In this document: positions 1 to 14,761 of the stretch, piece by piece | How the letters are laid out: each line of letters opens with the position of its first letter | Position numbering within the stretch: the stretch's first letter is position 1 | NCBI GenBank assembly: GCA_030737835.1 | Contig: CM060857.1 | Span: 2,256,716-2,320,715, forward strand | Source of the DNA: Acorus gramineus | Taxonomy: Eukaryota; Streptophyta; Magnoliopsida; Acorales; Acoraceae | Length of the DNA: 64,000 nucleotides | Direction: 5' to 3' | Notes under the pieces: model-generated | Database searches by the model: none | Told to the model about the DNA's origin: nothing | The model's input: only the letters and a program-made list of their open reading frames with translations | Program-made: the position numbers and the translations under genes

Positions 1-125
1 GGTTTGGATCGATTTAGACAAATGATTTCAGTTCAGCTTATGATTTTACTCCGGTGGTCCAGTTCAGTTTTGGACAGGTTATGAAAATAATGTGAGTCAA
101 ACTGTTCAATTCACACCCCTTGTCA
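1..125. repeat. Truncated low-complexity (hAT-like) repeat end
   Basis: The window opens inside a stretch of degenerate GGTTCAGTTT-type words that ends at CACACCCCT. Such compositions recur in this window as bodies or ends of hAT-like non-autonomous elements (for example near 34.1 and 57.4 kb). Only one end is visible, so the class is an inference. Confidence 0.3.
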
Positions 126-139
126 CCGCAATATATTTT

Positions 140-415
140 TGAATTTTTTATTTTTAAATCCTCATAAATTATATAATTTAATAATCAATCTCACTTTTTT
201 ATATTTCAGCTTAAATCCCCATATTTAAAAGACATTCATTTTAATCGCTCTGAGGGATTAAAAACAAAACTAAATAATTTAATAATACATCCCTCTCATG
301 GACTAATAAAAAACATACCCTTTAAATCTAAGAGCTAAAACTGAAATACGAAAAAGTGATAAATCAATCACTAAATCATATAATTTACATAGACTAAAAA
401 TTAAAAAACTCTTGT
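140..415. repeat. Palindromic MITE, family Z copy 1
   Basis: The two halves are inverted copies of each other: AAATCCTCATAAATTATA near the left is mirrored by the right half, and an AT-rich centre lies between CTCTGAGGGATTAAAA and CCCTCTCATGG. The same palindrome occurs at 41466-41745 and, half-deleted, at 51511-51695. No transposase is present. Terminal bases and target duplication could not be fixed. Confidence 0.55.
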
Positions 416-707
416 AATTTAACCAACTCAAATATAGATGAGGGACATCCAAATCCTTGGAAAGTTGGAATACACTTGTTTGTATACCAGGCATGAAGCA
501 CTGTTTACTCTAAACGTACCAAAAGGAGAATGTACCATTGGAACATGAATCCATTAAAACCATAAAAAACTACTGAAGACCACCATGCAAGTCCATAATC
601 ATTGAATTAAACAAAAAAAACATACTCAAAAGAAAAACTGCAAACAATATCGCTAAGTAGAAATACGTCTGATGATACATGAGGTGGTCGCAAAAGTACA
701 CAATGAT

Positions 708-3626
<2,919 letters not shown>

Positions 3627-3830
3627 AGCTGGGATGAGAATACGCGAGACGCGACGGTGGAAGAGAAGCTAGGGTTTATCTCTCCCTCTCTCTCTCTCTC
3701 TGCTGAATCGCCGCCCTCGAAACCCTACCAATGTTTTTATCAGACCCGATTAGGGCTTTTGTTTTGTTTCCATTTATGCCCTCGATGAGTGTAATTAATT
3801 TCTTTTGGAGCCACTGCTGGGCCGGGCCTT
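3627..3830 (-). promoter_or_regulatory. RPS14 promoter/5'UTR: telo-boxes, CT tract, site II motif
   Basis: Upstream of the minus-strand start lie a telo-box core (AAACCCTA) on the minus strand at 3670-3677, a pyrimidine/purine (CT)n tract at 3680-3701, and a second telo-box on the plus strand at 3720-3727. A TGGGCC site II-type word lies at 3818-3823. The combination of telo-box and site II is well known in plant ribosomal-protein promoters, where it couples expression to cell growth. The role here is inferred from that precedent. Confidence 0.65.
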
Positions 3831-3875
3831 CGCGTACGGGCTGGATTGCTAAACGTTCATTTTAGGCCTGGCGCT

Positions 3876-4377
3876 GTTACACTCAGTTTTTGTTACTGTC
3901 TAAAATACAGTCTTATGTATCTTGTTATAAATCCAGTTAAACATATATTTGTAGACAATGTATATATCTCGTAAAATATTTTTTTATGCTTATTAAAAAT
4001 GGGTTCAACTTGAAATGAAACGCTATACACTTTTTATTAAAACATACATCTCATTAGATAATGTAGTACTATTTTTGAAAAATAAAAACATGTGTGGTAT
4101 GAGTTTTGGTTGATAAAAGTGATTGAGTCTAACATTTTCCTTTTAGGTCTTTTTTCTAGTCTAAAATGCAGATCAATCATATATATGTTTTGATAAATAA
4201 AAAATGTATATAACTCTATTTTTTAGTTTAATTAATCCATTTTTTAGTAAGTGTAAGAATTTTTTTTTAATAATGTATATACATTGTCTAATGATATATA
4301 TGTTTCACTGGATTTCTTACGATATATATGAGATTACATTTTAAACTGTAAAAATGATCGAGTGTAACAATACCCTA
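3876..4377. mobile_element. MITE with long inverted ends, family Y copy
   Basis: The left end TGTTACACTCAG and right end GAGTGTAACA are inverted. They extend into roughly 100-bp arms that share ACAGT-TAAAAT and TAGACAATGTATATA words at matching distances. Related pieces sit at about 13206-13440, 13494-13759, 22395-22670 and 57110-57300. No coding capacity is seen and no clear target duplication was found. Confidence 0.5.
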
Positions 4378-5620
4378 AAATAATTTAAAAAATGTGACAC
4401 TCAATTTTATTTGCAATCTTAAACGTTGTCCGCCCACGTTTTCTTTTATTTATTTTTAAATAATCATATACCCCTATGTATTTTTATAAATGTTTGAAAT
4501 ATATATTATAATGAAGAAAATGGAAATGTGAATAAATTTCTAATAATTTATATACCTCATTATAATGAGTGGATAATGCTAACGAAGTATATAAGATGCA
4601 TATGGGACTGTAAAACTGATTAAATATAATAGCGCTTAAAAAATTTTGTTATGAAATTTATAATATATGTATTCAATTCACGAGTATATATTTCTTCGTA
4701 TGAAGTAATGCATATTATCACAAGAATATGCTAGAAAAAATGTCAAAACATACGGGATGTAAATAGAGCGGCAAAGAACTGAATAAAAATTATCAAATAA
4801 AAAACAAAATAAAAATAAAAAATAGACGTTACACAGTCTTTTTTACAACACTCCACGTACCTCACCGTTTTTGGGTAAGGTACATATAATTTATCAATTC
4901 TTCTACAAATACATACAGAGTATATGTATTTTATTTTTTTATAAAAATATGTATCCCGGTTAGATAAGTTAAACTATATATTCAAAAAATGAAAATAAAT
5001 TATGTTTCATGAAAAGATGTATTTAGAAACTGTTGTAAAAGGAGAGTTGTTTTTCAAACTCGTTTTCAAATACAATCTTAATAACGAGCAGTGAATTTCG
5101 GAGATATTGGTGTATAATTTATATTATATATATTGTTTAAATTCAATTCCCCTGTATGATTAATTATAAATAAATGATCATTGCATTTTCTACAAAAAAA
5201 AAAAATTCCCTACAATATCTAAAGATGCAAGAAATTGTAAAATCCAGATTTTAAATTTGATCACCCAAACTAATGTCCATATTTAAACATTTTAATTACT
5301 CAAAACATACAAGTATTCGTTTCAAATATAAAAAGATCAGAAGTCAAATATTGGTGCAGAACCGAATTTTGACAATCCAACAACAATACTAATTACCAAC
5401 GGAAATGTAGATTATAAAAAAAAACAAAAAACAAAAAAAAAAACACACACACACACATAGTTCAAAATCAGGTATTTTTATTTCATATCATTAATTATTA
5501 TTCAGAAGAAATTAAAATATAGTTCCACCACAAATAATACAAACAAGAAGACCTCCCAGACCAAGGGAAATGTAAAAAGGTATGGTGTTTCTGTCTGTCT
5601 ACAATGTCACCTCATCTTTT
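4378..5620. other. Gene-free AT-rich intergenic DNA
   Basis: Only AT-rich sequence, a short (CA)n run at 5443-5457 and MITE-like debris were seen. There is no coding stretch with recognisable homology. The last 200 bases probably include the 3'UTR of the tryptophan synthase gene. Confidence 0.5.
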
Positions 5621-8600
5621 TCAAAGCTGCAAGTGCTTTGTGACTGTTTGGACATCCTTGTCGCCTCTGCCGCTGCAGTTGAGGACGACCTTCGCCCCGT
5701 CGGGTAGGGTTGGGCAGAGGTACTCTAGATAGGCCAAAGCATGTGATGTTTCGAGAGCTGGGATGATGCCCTCCAGTCTTGCTAGCCGCTGGAAAGCTGC
5801 GAATGCAGAAAAAGGAAGTGAAGTTAACACTCAAAATTTCGCTTATTTGGCGTTTGGGAACAAGTTTGGGTGGCTTTTGCAGATTTTGCTTTTCCAGGGA
5901 TCATGTTTTGATCCAAACTCGTTTCCAAATGGCTCCAATGGTTCCCGCTTTTGAAAAAAAGCAGAAAACAGCTTTTGGTTATAAAAGATTACTTTTTAGA
6001 AATCTAACAATAGTATGTTGTCTCGAAATTTATTTTTAAAATTGTTCGAAGTGAAAACTCGTTTCTAAACGCTACCTAGGTTAAGATTCTAGCAGGATCG
6101 CCATTGAGATAATCAACCGGCAATACTCACCAGAGAAGGAACCCACATGCAACTGAGGCCACAGGTTTATATTTTGCATTAACTAAGATTATCACTTACA
6201 GTATGAGAATGATGTTAGTGAAAAAATAAGAACATGATGGGAGAATGGGATTCAAGATCGTATGGGCAGTAGATGTCGGTTTTCTTATAAGTTTTTCAGG
6301 TAGAAGAATCTCGGAAGAACCAATGCTAATGGAAATCTTGTTATGTGACACATTCCAGAACTCATCATCCATGGCAGGAATGTCAAGAAGAATGGAGAGG
6401 TTGCTGTAGTATACAATATTATGGATATTGGATTTTAAGGAGGGGAAGCCCTGACTGAATGATTAGTAAGATAGCTAAACAATAAACCATACGGAAGAGG
6501 CTACAACAGAAAAGTTTCTTCTCAGAACAAATACCAGTTAATGAGTGGGATCTCACAAGGCAAAGGTGATCTTTGATTCCAAGAAGTCAAGACCGTTGAT
6601 CACAATACATTTAACGGGGTGTTTTTATGTTTATGAGACAGATAAAGGGAGATATTTGGTAGATATCAATGTCATCAACAAGCCAATGCAGTTAAGTTCC
6701 ATCCATCTTCATTCTATGACAACATGTAATTGACCAAAAGGTGACAGGAATGATGATACAATCTAACTTGGAATTGAGAAGAGTTGTTGAACAGAAACCT
6801 GTGAATACAATGGCTTTTCCTTACCTTCCAAGGCCTCTTCATCAGTGACGCTATAATATTCAGCCCGCCCTACATCCTTCAGAAAACTGTGCTCAGGTCC
6901 AACACCAGGGTAATCCAAACTGTATGCAACAGAAATAACAACAAAATAGTAAATGCATACAAACTTATGATGAGGTGAGGAAAAAAAATATCATTTCTAT
7001 CACTAACCCGGCACTGATTGAGTGAGGCTCGATGACTTGTCCATCATCATCCTGCAATAGATAGCTCATAGCCCCATGCAGAACACCTACTTCCCCTTTT
7101 GTTAAGGTCGCAGCGTGCTTACCGCTGTCTAACCCAAACCCCGCAGCCTCCACACCAATCAATCTCACATCTCTATCATCAACAAACTCATTAAAGAGCC
7201 CCATTGCGTTTGAACCTCCACCAACACAAGCAACCAATACATCTGGCTTTCCACCCCATTTCTCCATCGCCTGTTTTCGAGTCTCCTTGCCTATCACAGT
7301 GTGGAATTCCCTGACCATCATTGGATATGGATGTGGACCTGCTACAGATCCCAAAATGTAATGGGTTGATTCAACATTTGTCACCCAGTCTCGTATAGCC
7401 TCTGATGTTGCGTCTTTTAGAGTGGCGGTTCCAGAGTGAACAGCTCTCACCTGCACAAAAAAATATTAGGTGGTAGCAAAAACCACACAGCCAAATAAAT
7501 AGCTAAGTTAAAGGGGAAAAAATCAGATAGACTTGTTCACCAGCTACGATTCCTTAAGGAAACCAGAGATGATCGAGAAAAGATAAACAATTGTAAGATT
7601 TGGTTCAATTAATGCCAGATATAATGCATTTTCAAGCAATTTCCATTGACAAGATGGATATAGTTTGCTGATTGGTTTATTTCATTCAGAATGGCAGAAC
7701 ATAATCTCAAGAGAGTAGTTGTATGATACAGAAACAGTATTGAGACTCTCAACTAGTAGAGCATTTCTACTCGATCCAAATTAGAGTAAGACGTCCGTCC
7801 ATGGGAACAGTAAATCTACTATTTCTGTGTCCTTGTTTACAACCTGCAGCAACTTCTTTTTATGTCATCCCATATGTTATTTATTTCACTGTGCACAGTC
7901 TACTAAATGTTCACAATGTGTCACTTGGTAATATAAAGTTATGAGGTCTTTGTAATAAAATATATCGGCAATTTTTCTAATAAGACAAAAGCATCTACTC
8001 TGATTAATACTCACATGAAACCAATTTACCTATAGAGAAATGCAATGTCAAATTGTGGAAAATAACATAAACGAGACTATCCAACATTACACATTTCTAG
8101 CTGGGGCTTGGACCTAATACTCAGTGGTTGACGAGAATTTGCAACCAAGAGATCATGGGCATTCCCTTATCCAACAAAACTTGCAAAATTTTGTCTAAGA
8201 ATAAATAAATGATTTGGACATTCCATTAATTATTAAATTAAATGATGTAGGATGCCTACCATTTTTTTTTAAAAAAAAAAATAATACTTAAATGGATTAA
8301 GTGACACACCTCTGCTCCAAGGAGTCGCATCCGAAACACATTAAGGGCCTGACGCTCCATATCTTGTGCACCCATGTAAATGATGCATTCTAAACCAAAT
8401 CTTGCGCACACAGTTGCAGTTGCGACTCCATGTTGGCCAGCTCCTGTCTCAGCTATGATGCGTTTCTTCCCCAACCGCTTTGCGAGCAAAGCCTGCGCCA
8501 CTGCATTGTTGATTTTGTGGGCTCCAGTGTGGTTGAGATCCTCCCTTTTCAAGTATATATGCGGGCCCTTGCCATTCAAACGTTTATAGTGTTCTGTGAG

Positions 8601-11231
8601 TCGCTCTGCAAAGTATAGAGGAGTTTCTCGGCCAACATAATCTCTCAAGATTCCACTGAGCTCTCTCTGAAAGAAGACTTAAATGTCAAATGCAATAACA
8701 TACAAGATGCTGGAGATTAAGGCATCATCAAACTACTATAAGAAATGGTGATTGAAATCTTAAAGAAGATAAAATATATAAATTTTCAACAAAGAGAGAG
8801 AGCAACATAAATACTGAACCTCAAACCAAATAAAAGCTATCAAGTAGATAATTGTAGAATGTGGAATAGAATACACTGATCTAAAGGTAGGTAATGTCGC
8901 TTGTAGTTGTAGCTTTTGCTTAATTAGATACTCAAAGAATTGTCCAGATATGGGTGATATAAAATAGGGTCTCCTGAATTTTGGTTTATTAATAAGAATC
9001 ACGATGTAATAAGATACAAAAATGTGTACATCGTAATATATGGTTTAAGCAGTGCTGTAATGCATCATTTGAAATTATAAGTATCAATAACACAGATGGT
9101 CTACAGTAAATAAATGTTAAAAATTTTAGAGTTTAGTGATTGCCTTTCAATAACAAACTACATTCCAAGCAAGGCATTTTTATTTTGATAATGAGCACCA
9201 CCCAGAAATTGTCTCAATAAGAAAGAAAGCATGACATTGATGCAAAACCCAAATTGAATTTTGGGATCCCAATACATGGAGTGTAGAAGGAATTTCTTTC
9301 TCAAAAGTCAGAAACTTCTCCAAATGAATAGCTTTAAATCCAGAAATCTTGTACTACAAGCTATGCAATATGAAACCGATGCATAACCTTTCAACAAATC
9401 AAAATAGAAACAATCTTAACCAGTTCCTAGAAGAATATGTCATTTTTCCATCAATATAAATGATGAATTTCTTGAAGAAAAACTATACAAAACAAATAAT
9501 CAGATAAAGTAGGACAGAAAGACGCAAGTGAAACGTGCATGATGCTTCCATTCAAGCAATTATATGGTAAAAATGTCACCTAAGCATGTAAGTCAAGAAA
9601 AAAGAAAACTAAAACATTTACTCATGACCTATAGAAATATAAAACCACTAAAACAACATAACCTCGTGCATCCATTCATACAACACCTGGACCTCACAAA
9701 CATGGAAAAACTCCTTATAAATAATCAAAAATAGTTTCCTCTATCGTATTGATGCAAAATCAGATAAAATCACTGAGAATTAGACATGCATTCATTCTGC
9801 AGCACAGAATCATTGATCACCAGAGACATTCACAAAAAAAAATTAATTCAAGGTAAAAATAAAAAATAAAAAAAAAATACCCATCATACCTCCCAGCCTT
9901 CAAAGGCTAAAAACCAAAATAAAATATTCAACCTTTCCAACACAAACAGTGCGAGATTTGATAAAATCGTTCAAAAAGCAACCAACACTGTTTACTAAAG
10001 ACATTCACAAAACACGCACGATTCCAATATGTCACCCAAATTTTTTACTTTTTAAAATGAAGAATAGCCACCCATTGTATCTCCAAGACTCCAACCTTCC
10101 AAAACCAGAACCCCCATAAAAGGACCAGACTTTCCAACATGAACAATGCGAGAGATTCGATAAAATCATTTAAAAAGCATACTATACTAAAAACATTCAC
10201 AAAATACAGGTAAATCCAATATATAGAAAAGCCTGTCAATCGGACGGATACGGATCGGATAGGCCCATATCCGTATCCGTATCCGTATCCGAATTGGATA
10301 TCCGAAAAAATATCTGTATCCGATATCCGACGGATATTCCAAAACCCATATCCGTATCCGATCCGAAAATCCGGATACGGATTCGGATAAAATCCGAAAT
10401 ATCCGAACCAGATTAAAATATAAATTTTTTATAAAATCTTAAATCCGAACATGGTTAAATAGGTATCAACTAAAGACATAAAAACACAAATCTTAATATA
10501 ATTAAATAAGTATTCAACATGGTTAAATAGGTTTGTGTTTTGTCCTAGATCATGAGCCATTAGATTTTCATCTAAAGGTTGAAACTAATTCTAACATATA
10601 TAAATAAAATAACAGTTCGGATACGGATATTGTTCGGATCGGATATAGCATATATCCGATCCGATCCGAAAGTTTTCGGATATGGATTATTTGGTTCGGA
10701 TACGGATTCGATTTTCGGATATCGGATATTTTCTGTATTTTCAGATACGGATTCGGATTATATAGAACCACCCATTGTACCTCCAGCCTTCAAAAGCCAG
10801 AAATCCCACAAAAGAATCAAACTTTCCAACAACAACAACCACATCACGAGAAAAAAAAAATTCAAAAACCCAACGAAATCAACCAAAAAAAAAAAAAAAA
10901 CCTGGAAATCCTCGTCCCCGGAGAGCGCCTCAAACGCGGACTCGAGCTCCGACAGCGCGTGCATCAGGGTCTCCGGCACGTACTTCCCCCCGAACCTCCC
11001 GAACCGCCCGAACGAGTCGGGCCTCTCGTGAACCCCGGCCGCCTCCGTCTCCGCCGTCTGGACAAGCGGATCGCGAGTGAGGGTGGAGGACACGCGGGCG
11101 GAGGGAGACGGCGGGTGTTTCCCGAATCGGAGGAGCACCTGGGGTCGCCCTCCGGTGGAGGACTGGATGGGCGAACTTCGGAGGGGGAGGTGGTGGTGGT
11201 GGTTCTTGAGGAAGCTCGTCGAGGACGCCAT
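5621..11231 (-). CDS. TSB: Tryptophan synthase beta chain, chloroplastic
   Basis: PLP enzyme that joins indole and L-serine to give tryptophan, the last step of the plastid Trp pathway, normally in complex with the alpha chain. The coding sequence on the minus strand is join(5621..5796, 6825..6919, 7008..7450, 8310..8666, 10902..11231). It totals 1401 nt, or 466 residues, with GT-AG introns and consistent phases. Residues 1 to about 65 are Ser/Arg-rich, as expected for a transit peptide. [20 protein letters not shown] marks the mature start. HTGAHKINN carries the PLP lysine (Lys161), ETGAGQHG the substrate-site Glu183, and GGGSN (306-310) the PLP phosphate loop. CSGRGDKD lies near the C-terminus, which ends TKHLQL. 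Intron 1 (2.2 kb) carries tandem repeats and a hAT-like insertion. Intron 4 (1 kb) carries a MITE. Higher plants often have two TSB loci, and which one this is cannot be told. Confidence 0.97.
5846..6076. mobile_element. Small MITE in TSB intron 4
   Basis: The ends GGCGTTTGGGAAC and, inverted, TAGCGTTTAGAAAC bracket about 230 bp containing AGATTTTGCTTTTCCAGG and ATCCAAACTCGTTTCC. A diverged relative with the same order of words lies in the DAWDLE gene intron at about 21832-22000. The exact target duplication is unclear. Confidence 0.5.
9881..10850. repeat. Diverged tandem repeat in TSB intron 1 (three units, one split by insertion)
   Basis: Three related units begin at about 9881, 10067 and 10767. 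Each starts CCCAT-[CG]TA-CTCC and continues with an AACCTTCCAA/AGCCTTCAAA word, then CTTTCCAACA and, in the first two units, GCGAGA-TTGATAAAATC. Spacing is about 185 bp. The third unit is cut off from the second by the element at 10228-10758. The third unit ends in exon 1 and its splice donor. Confidence 0.6.
10228..10758. mobile_element. hAT-like non-autonomous element rich in ATATCCG words, in TSB intron 1
   Basis: About 530 bp whose two ends are built from (A)TATCCG/CGGATA words in inverted arrangement. It is flanked by the direct repeat TATATAGAA (10220-10228 and 10759-10767), fitting an 8-9 bp hAT-type target duplication. The left end AAGCCTGTCAATCGG matches an end of the element at 14762-15334. 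The right end lacks that outer block. No transposase is encoded. Confidence 0.65.
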
Positions 11232-11749
11232 TTTTGAAAGGGAGAACCCAAAAAACGGTGTTTTTGTTGGTTGGGTATGTAGAGATGGGTTTTGATTTGG
11301 GATTTCGGTGACTGGTGTATCTGCGGAGTATGTTTAGGTGTCATTGTTTGGGTGACGTGGGAGGATTTTATTGTTTGATGTGATTGTTGTGTTGGAAATT
11401 GGGGATGGTGCATGATGTTTGAGGTGGTTGCGCGTAGCAGAGTTTGATTTTTACTGGTTCTGGGAGAGATCTGAAATTTTCAAGAGTTGGAGATTTTATT
11501 TGCTGTTTTTATCTGAATCTGATAAACACAGAGGGTTATTTAAAATAAACTTATCTAAATTTAAAATAAATTGTAAAAGATATTGCTATCTATAGTAAAA
11601 GTTATTTATGTAAAAGTTACTTACGACTACCAATACAAACCTAAATTTCATTCACACACATCTAAACGTGAATTATTATTTTTATTCTTTTTTGGGTATT
11701 AAAGGCTCCGGAGAAGAGAAAAACTCATGTAGATCCGATCACTTTTATT
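11232..11749. other. TSB upstream region, no gene seen
   Basis: This is the 5' flank and presumed promoter of the minus-strand TSB gene. It is moderately G/T-rich near the start codon and AT-rich further out. No convincing TATA element or coding sequence was picked out. Confidence 0.4.
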
Positions 11750-12359
11750 TAAGGGTCATCAAAAAACCCACGGTCAGAAAGCTTGGCCTGGACCTGTAGG
11801 GTCAAAGCCTGGCCCGTTTTCAGGGTGGGCTGGGCCCTGCCAAGAGGCCCGTCTGAAGTGGGCCCGTTCGGGTTGACCACAGGTCTGGCCCATAGGCCCA
11901 TGGGGGTAATTCAATAATTGAGTAACATGTCATTTTTATTTGAAGTGTGGTTGAATTATACAAATTATTGACATTTATGTAGGTGTCAACCTAGTTAGGT
12001 ACATGTAGTTATTTATTTTTTCAAGTAATTAATTCATTTAATATTTTTATTTTGAAAATTCAATGGATATAAATATTTTTTTGACATTATACTTTAAATT
12101 TTGTGTTATTTTAACATTATATACAAATGAATAAGTTAAAATTAAAAAATCAAAAGAAATAAATTTTTTAGAATTTGAGCCTATAGGCCCGCTCGTGGGC
12201 TCGAACCTGGGCCCGGCCGTGAGGCCAGTTTAGGCCCAGACCTGTGAACAGGGCCTCAGCCCTGTTTTTTGCCGCGGGCCGGCCCGGGCTGGGCCCGCTG
12301 GCCAGCCAAGGCTGGGCCTGTGCCTAGTTTCAACGGGCCCGAGCCGTTGCCCACCCCTA
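11750..12359. mobile_element. hAT-type non-autonomous element, GGCC-rich ends
   Basis: A 610-bp element flanked by the exact 8-bp direct repeat CTTTTATT (11742-11749 and 12360-12367). Its termini are TAAGGGT and, inverted, TAGGGGT, which fit the hAT terminal consensus YARNG. Both subterminal regions are saturated with GGCCC/GGGCC words while the centre is AT-rich. There is no coding capacity. Confidence 0.8.
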
Positions 12360-12629
12360 CTTTTATTGGACCTATAATGACTCTGGTTTTTTTATCATTA
12401 CCCAACAACGCTGCTGCTTTATAAAATATAATTTTTTTAGTAATCTTATATCCACCACTTATTCACAATTATTTATGATAAACCAAATAACAAAAAAATC
12501 ATTTGATGATTTATATAATAATAATAAATAAAAAAATCACTTATTTTACATGGGTTACTATTAATCTCAATATACCTGTCATTGGCAAATAACTCTATTT
12601 TGCACCTTGAATAGGTTAAAGATAGTTAA

Positions 12630-13046
12630 GGCTCCGTTTAGATTGGAGGCGTCGAATCTCACATTTGTAATACGTGGTGATTGAAGGGACCACCAAAATA
12701 GGGTCGCGTCAATGATGAGAAGCATCAGTATTTCGGGTTGTTTGGCATGTTTCTGTGGCATTCCTGATGCTGCTATCTCATTTTACCAAAACACCCCTCA
12801 TATATCAATAAGACTCATCTCAAAATAGAACCTTATTTTAGTCATTTCCTTGCCAAGGCTAAATGTCTTCTATTGCATTCTCAAAAGTATTGTTTTGAGG
12901 CGCAAGGAGATCTATGCAAAAATAGACTATCAACACAAACACGGGCGTCTAATGTCATCAACGCAAAGTGGTGTTTAGGTCTAAGTTTATGTGTTTGATT
13001 GCGTCGACGTCACATACACAGGAAATTCGGTCGTTCAAATGGAGCC
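12630..13046. mobile_element. PIF/Harbinger-type MITE
   Basis: A 417-bp element with terminal inverted repeats GGCTCCGTTTAGA and GGCTCCATTTGAA. It is flanked by TAA on both sides (12627-12629 and 13047-13049), the 3-bp duplication typical of this superfamily. It is non-coding. Confidence 0.75.
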
Positions 13047-13205
13047 TAAGGCTATGAAGAAGATTGGAGAGAGCTAAGTGGCCATTCATTGAGAAAATGA
13101 ATAATGTTAGGGATAGCACGCGGGATATACTTGGTTTGGTTCTTCATGGAGAGCTTGAAAAGTGAGTTGTGATCATAAATATAAATAACTAGTTAGAATT
13201 AGAGT

Positions 13206-13440
13206 TGTATTACACTCAGTTATTTTAATATTTTAAAATTCAATCATATATACCTCATTAGCCCTCTCCACTCACTGTATGTACTTTATTAAAAAAAATT
13301 ACTTTTTTACAGTTAAATAATATTATTAAATTCATTGGAATATAAATACTTCATATTTTATAAGAAAATATATATCTTATTAGATTATGTATATTATTAA
13401 AAAAAACACGATCGTTTTGAACGATAAAATGCACCATATG
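13206..13440. repeat. Family Y MITE remnant
   Basis: It begins GTATTACACTCAG and shares the ATATATACCTCATTAG and TTATTAGATTATGTATATTA words seen in the copy at 3876-4377. The right end is degenerate. Non-coding. Confidence 0.4.
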
Positions 13441-13443
13441 TAA

Positions 13444-14507
13444 GAGCATCTTCAATTACTTACTCAAATATGTACCTAAACTTAAAGGATAATGTTACGT
13501 ACAACTCATTTTTCAGCTCTAATTTTAGTTTACATATGTTTTAAATTTTTTAAAAATAGTATACCTCATCTGATGAAGTATATGCATTTATAAAAAAAAA
13601 TGAAGTATATACTTCAATGAATTGCATTGATGCATTTATAGAAAATATAAAAAATATTTATTGAAGCATGTACCACGTTAATATGAGTATATGCACCGTT
13701 AATTTTTTATCGACACGAATGTGATTGGAATTGTGGCTGGAAAATAAATTGAGTGTAACAACAGTTACAGCACTCAAACTTAAATTTGAGTAAAAGTTAC
13801 CGAAAATTTGTCAAACCATTTACCCATAACTATATGAAATCAAATTTTAATCCAAATCAAAGGAAACTTGTACATTTACCCAAGATATTTTTCTTATTCA
13901 ACTCTACATTTTTTTAAAGGTTCAAATAAAACACAAGTGACAGTTAAAGACAAACCATATCAAATGAAGTTTTTACTCAAATTTTTAATAAAATTTGGGT
14001 ATAGATTTGAGCAGTGGCGGAGCAAGGAATTTCTCTAAGGGGGGGCTTTACACGAAGTACAGAAAAATCCATTATATAAATATATATAATTAACATATCT
14101 CTGATATAAAATTAATTTTAAATAGAGACATTCATAAAAATCTATCATACCACTTAAGAAAATTGTATTTGGAATCATTCATTCATGTGTTCATTCCTAG
14201 ATATATCAATTCAAATTTTCAATTCCACAAAATCTACCTGAACTGAATTATTTAGAAAGAAGAATTCTTATTCTCGATTAGAATTACCAAATCGACTCTT
14301 AATAGTATACATGAGATGCATAATAGAATTATCAAATTTTTTTTTAAAAATTTAAAACACTTATAGACTGGATTTAGAACTGGAAAAAAAAAAACTATAA
14401 CATTATCACAAGAAAAAAGGAAAAAAAAAAAAACATACAAGGAGGGGATTGAGCCCCCTGTCCCTACATAGCTCCGCCCTAGATTTGAGTAAGGGCTGAA
14501 GATGACC
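13444..14507. mobile_element. Family X MITE (Harbinger-like) carrying two nested insertions
   Basis: The left end GAGCATCTTCAA and the inverted right end GGTCATCTTCAG are flanked by TAA on both sides (13441-13443 and 14508-14510). Inside are a family Y-like palindrome at about 13494-13759 and a hAT element at 14012-14481. Host words such as TTTTACTCAAATTTTTAATA are shared with the second family X locus at 23754-26387. Confidence 0.65.
14012..14481. mobile_element. hAT-type MITE nested in family X
   Basis: A 470-bp element with ends CAGTGGCGGAGC and, inverted, TAGGGCGGAGC, fitting the hAT YARNG rule. It is flanked by the exact 8-bp repeat GATTTGAG (14004-14011 and 14482-14489). The centre is AT-rich and non-coding. 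Removing it restores GATTTGAGTAAGGG, the word found at the intact end of the relative near 26.37 kb. Confidence 0.85.
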
Positions 14508-14761
14508 TAACATGTTCTAAAGAATGTCGTTGTAAGCAAACCCTCTTAAATAAATTTTGTTGTTAAATATCCATTTAGATATTTCTAATAAATTCAAACC
14601 CCCCTCCCCACAATAAATAAGCCCACTTAATTTTTTTTATATAAAATCTTTTATTGATATTCTTTTAATAAACATGTCCTACATCTCGTTGATCTAAGCT
14701 TATCACAAAATTGTACAAGAGATTGCAATTGTACAAAAGACAACAATTGTACAACCCTTCC

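Noticed and set aside
10579-11031. 150-codon plus-strand frame running from the hAT element into TSB exon 1
   Set aside because: It crosses a transposon, an intron and the antisense of a known exon, with low-complexity translation.
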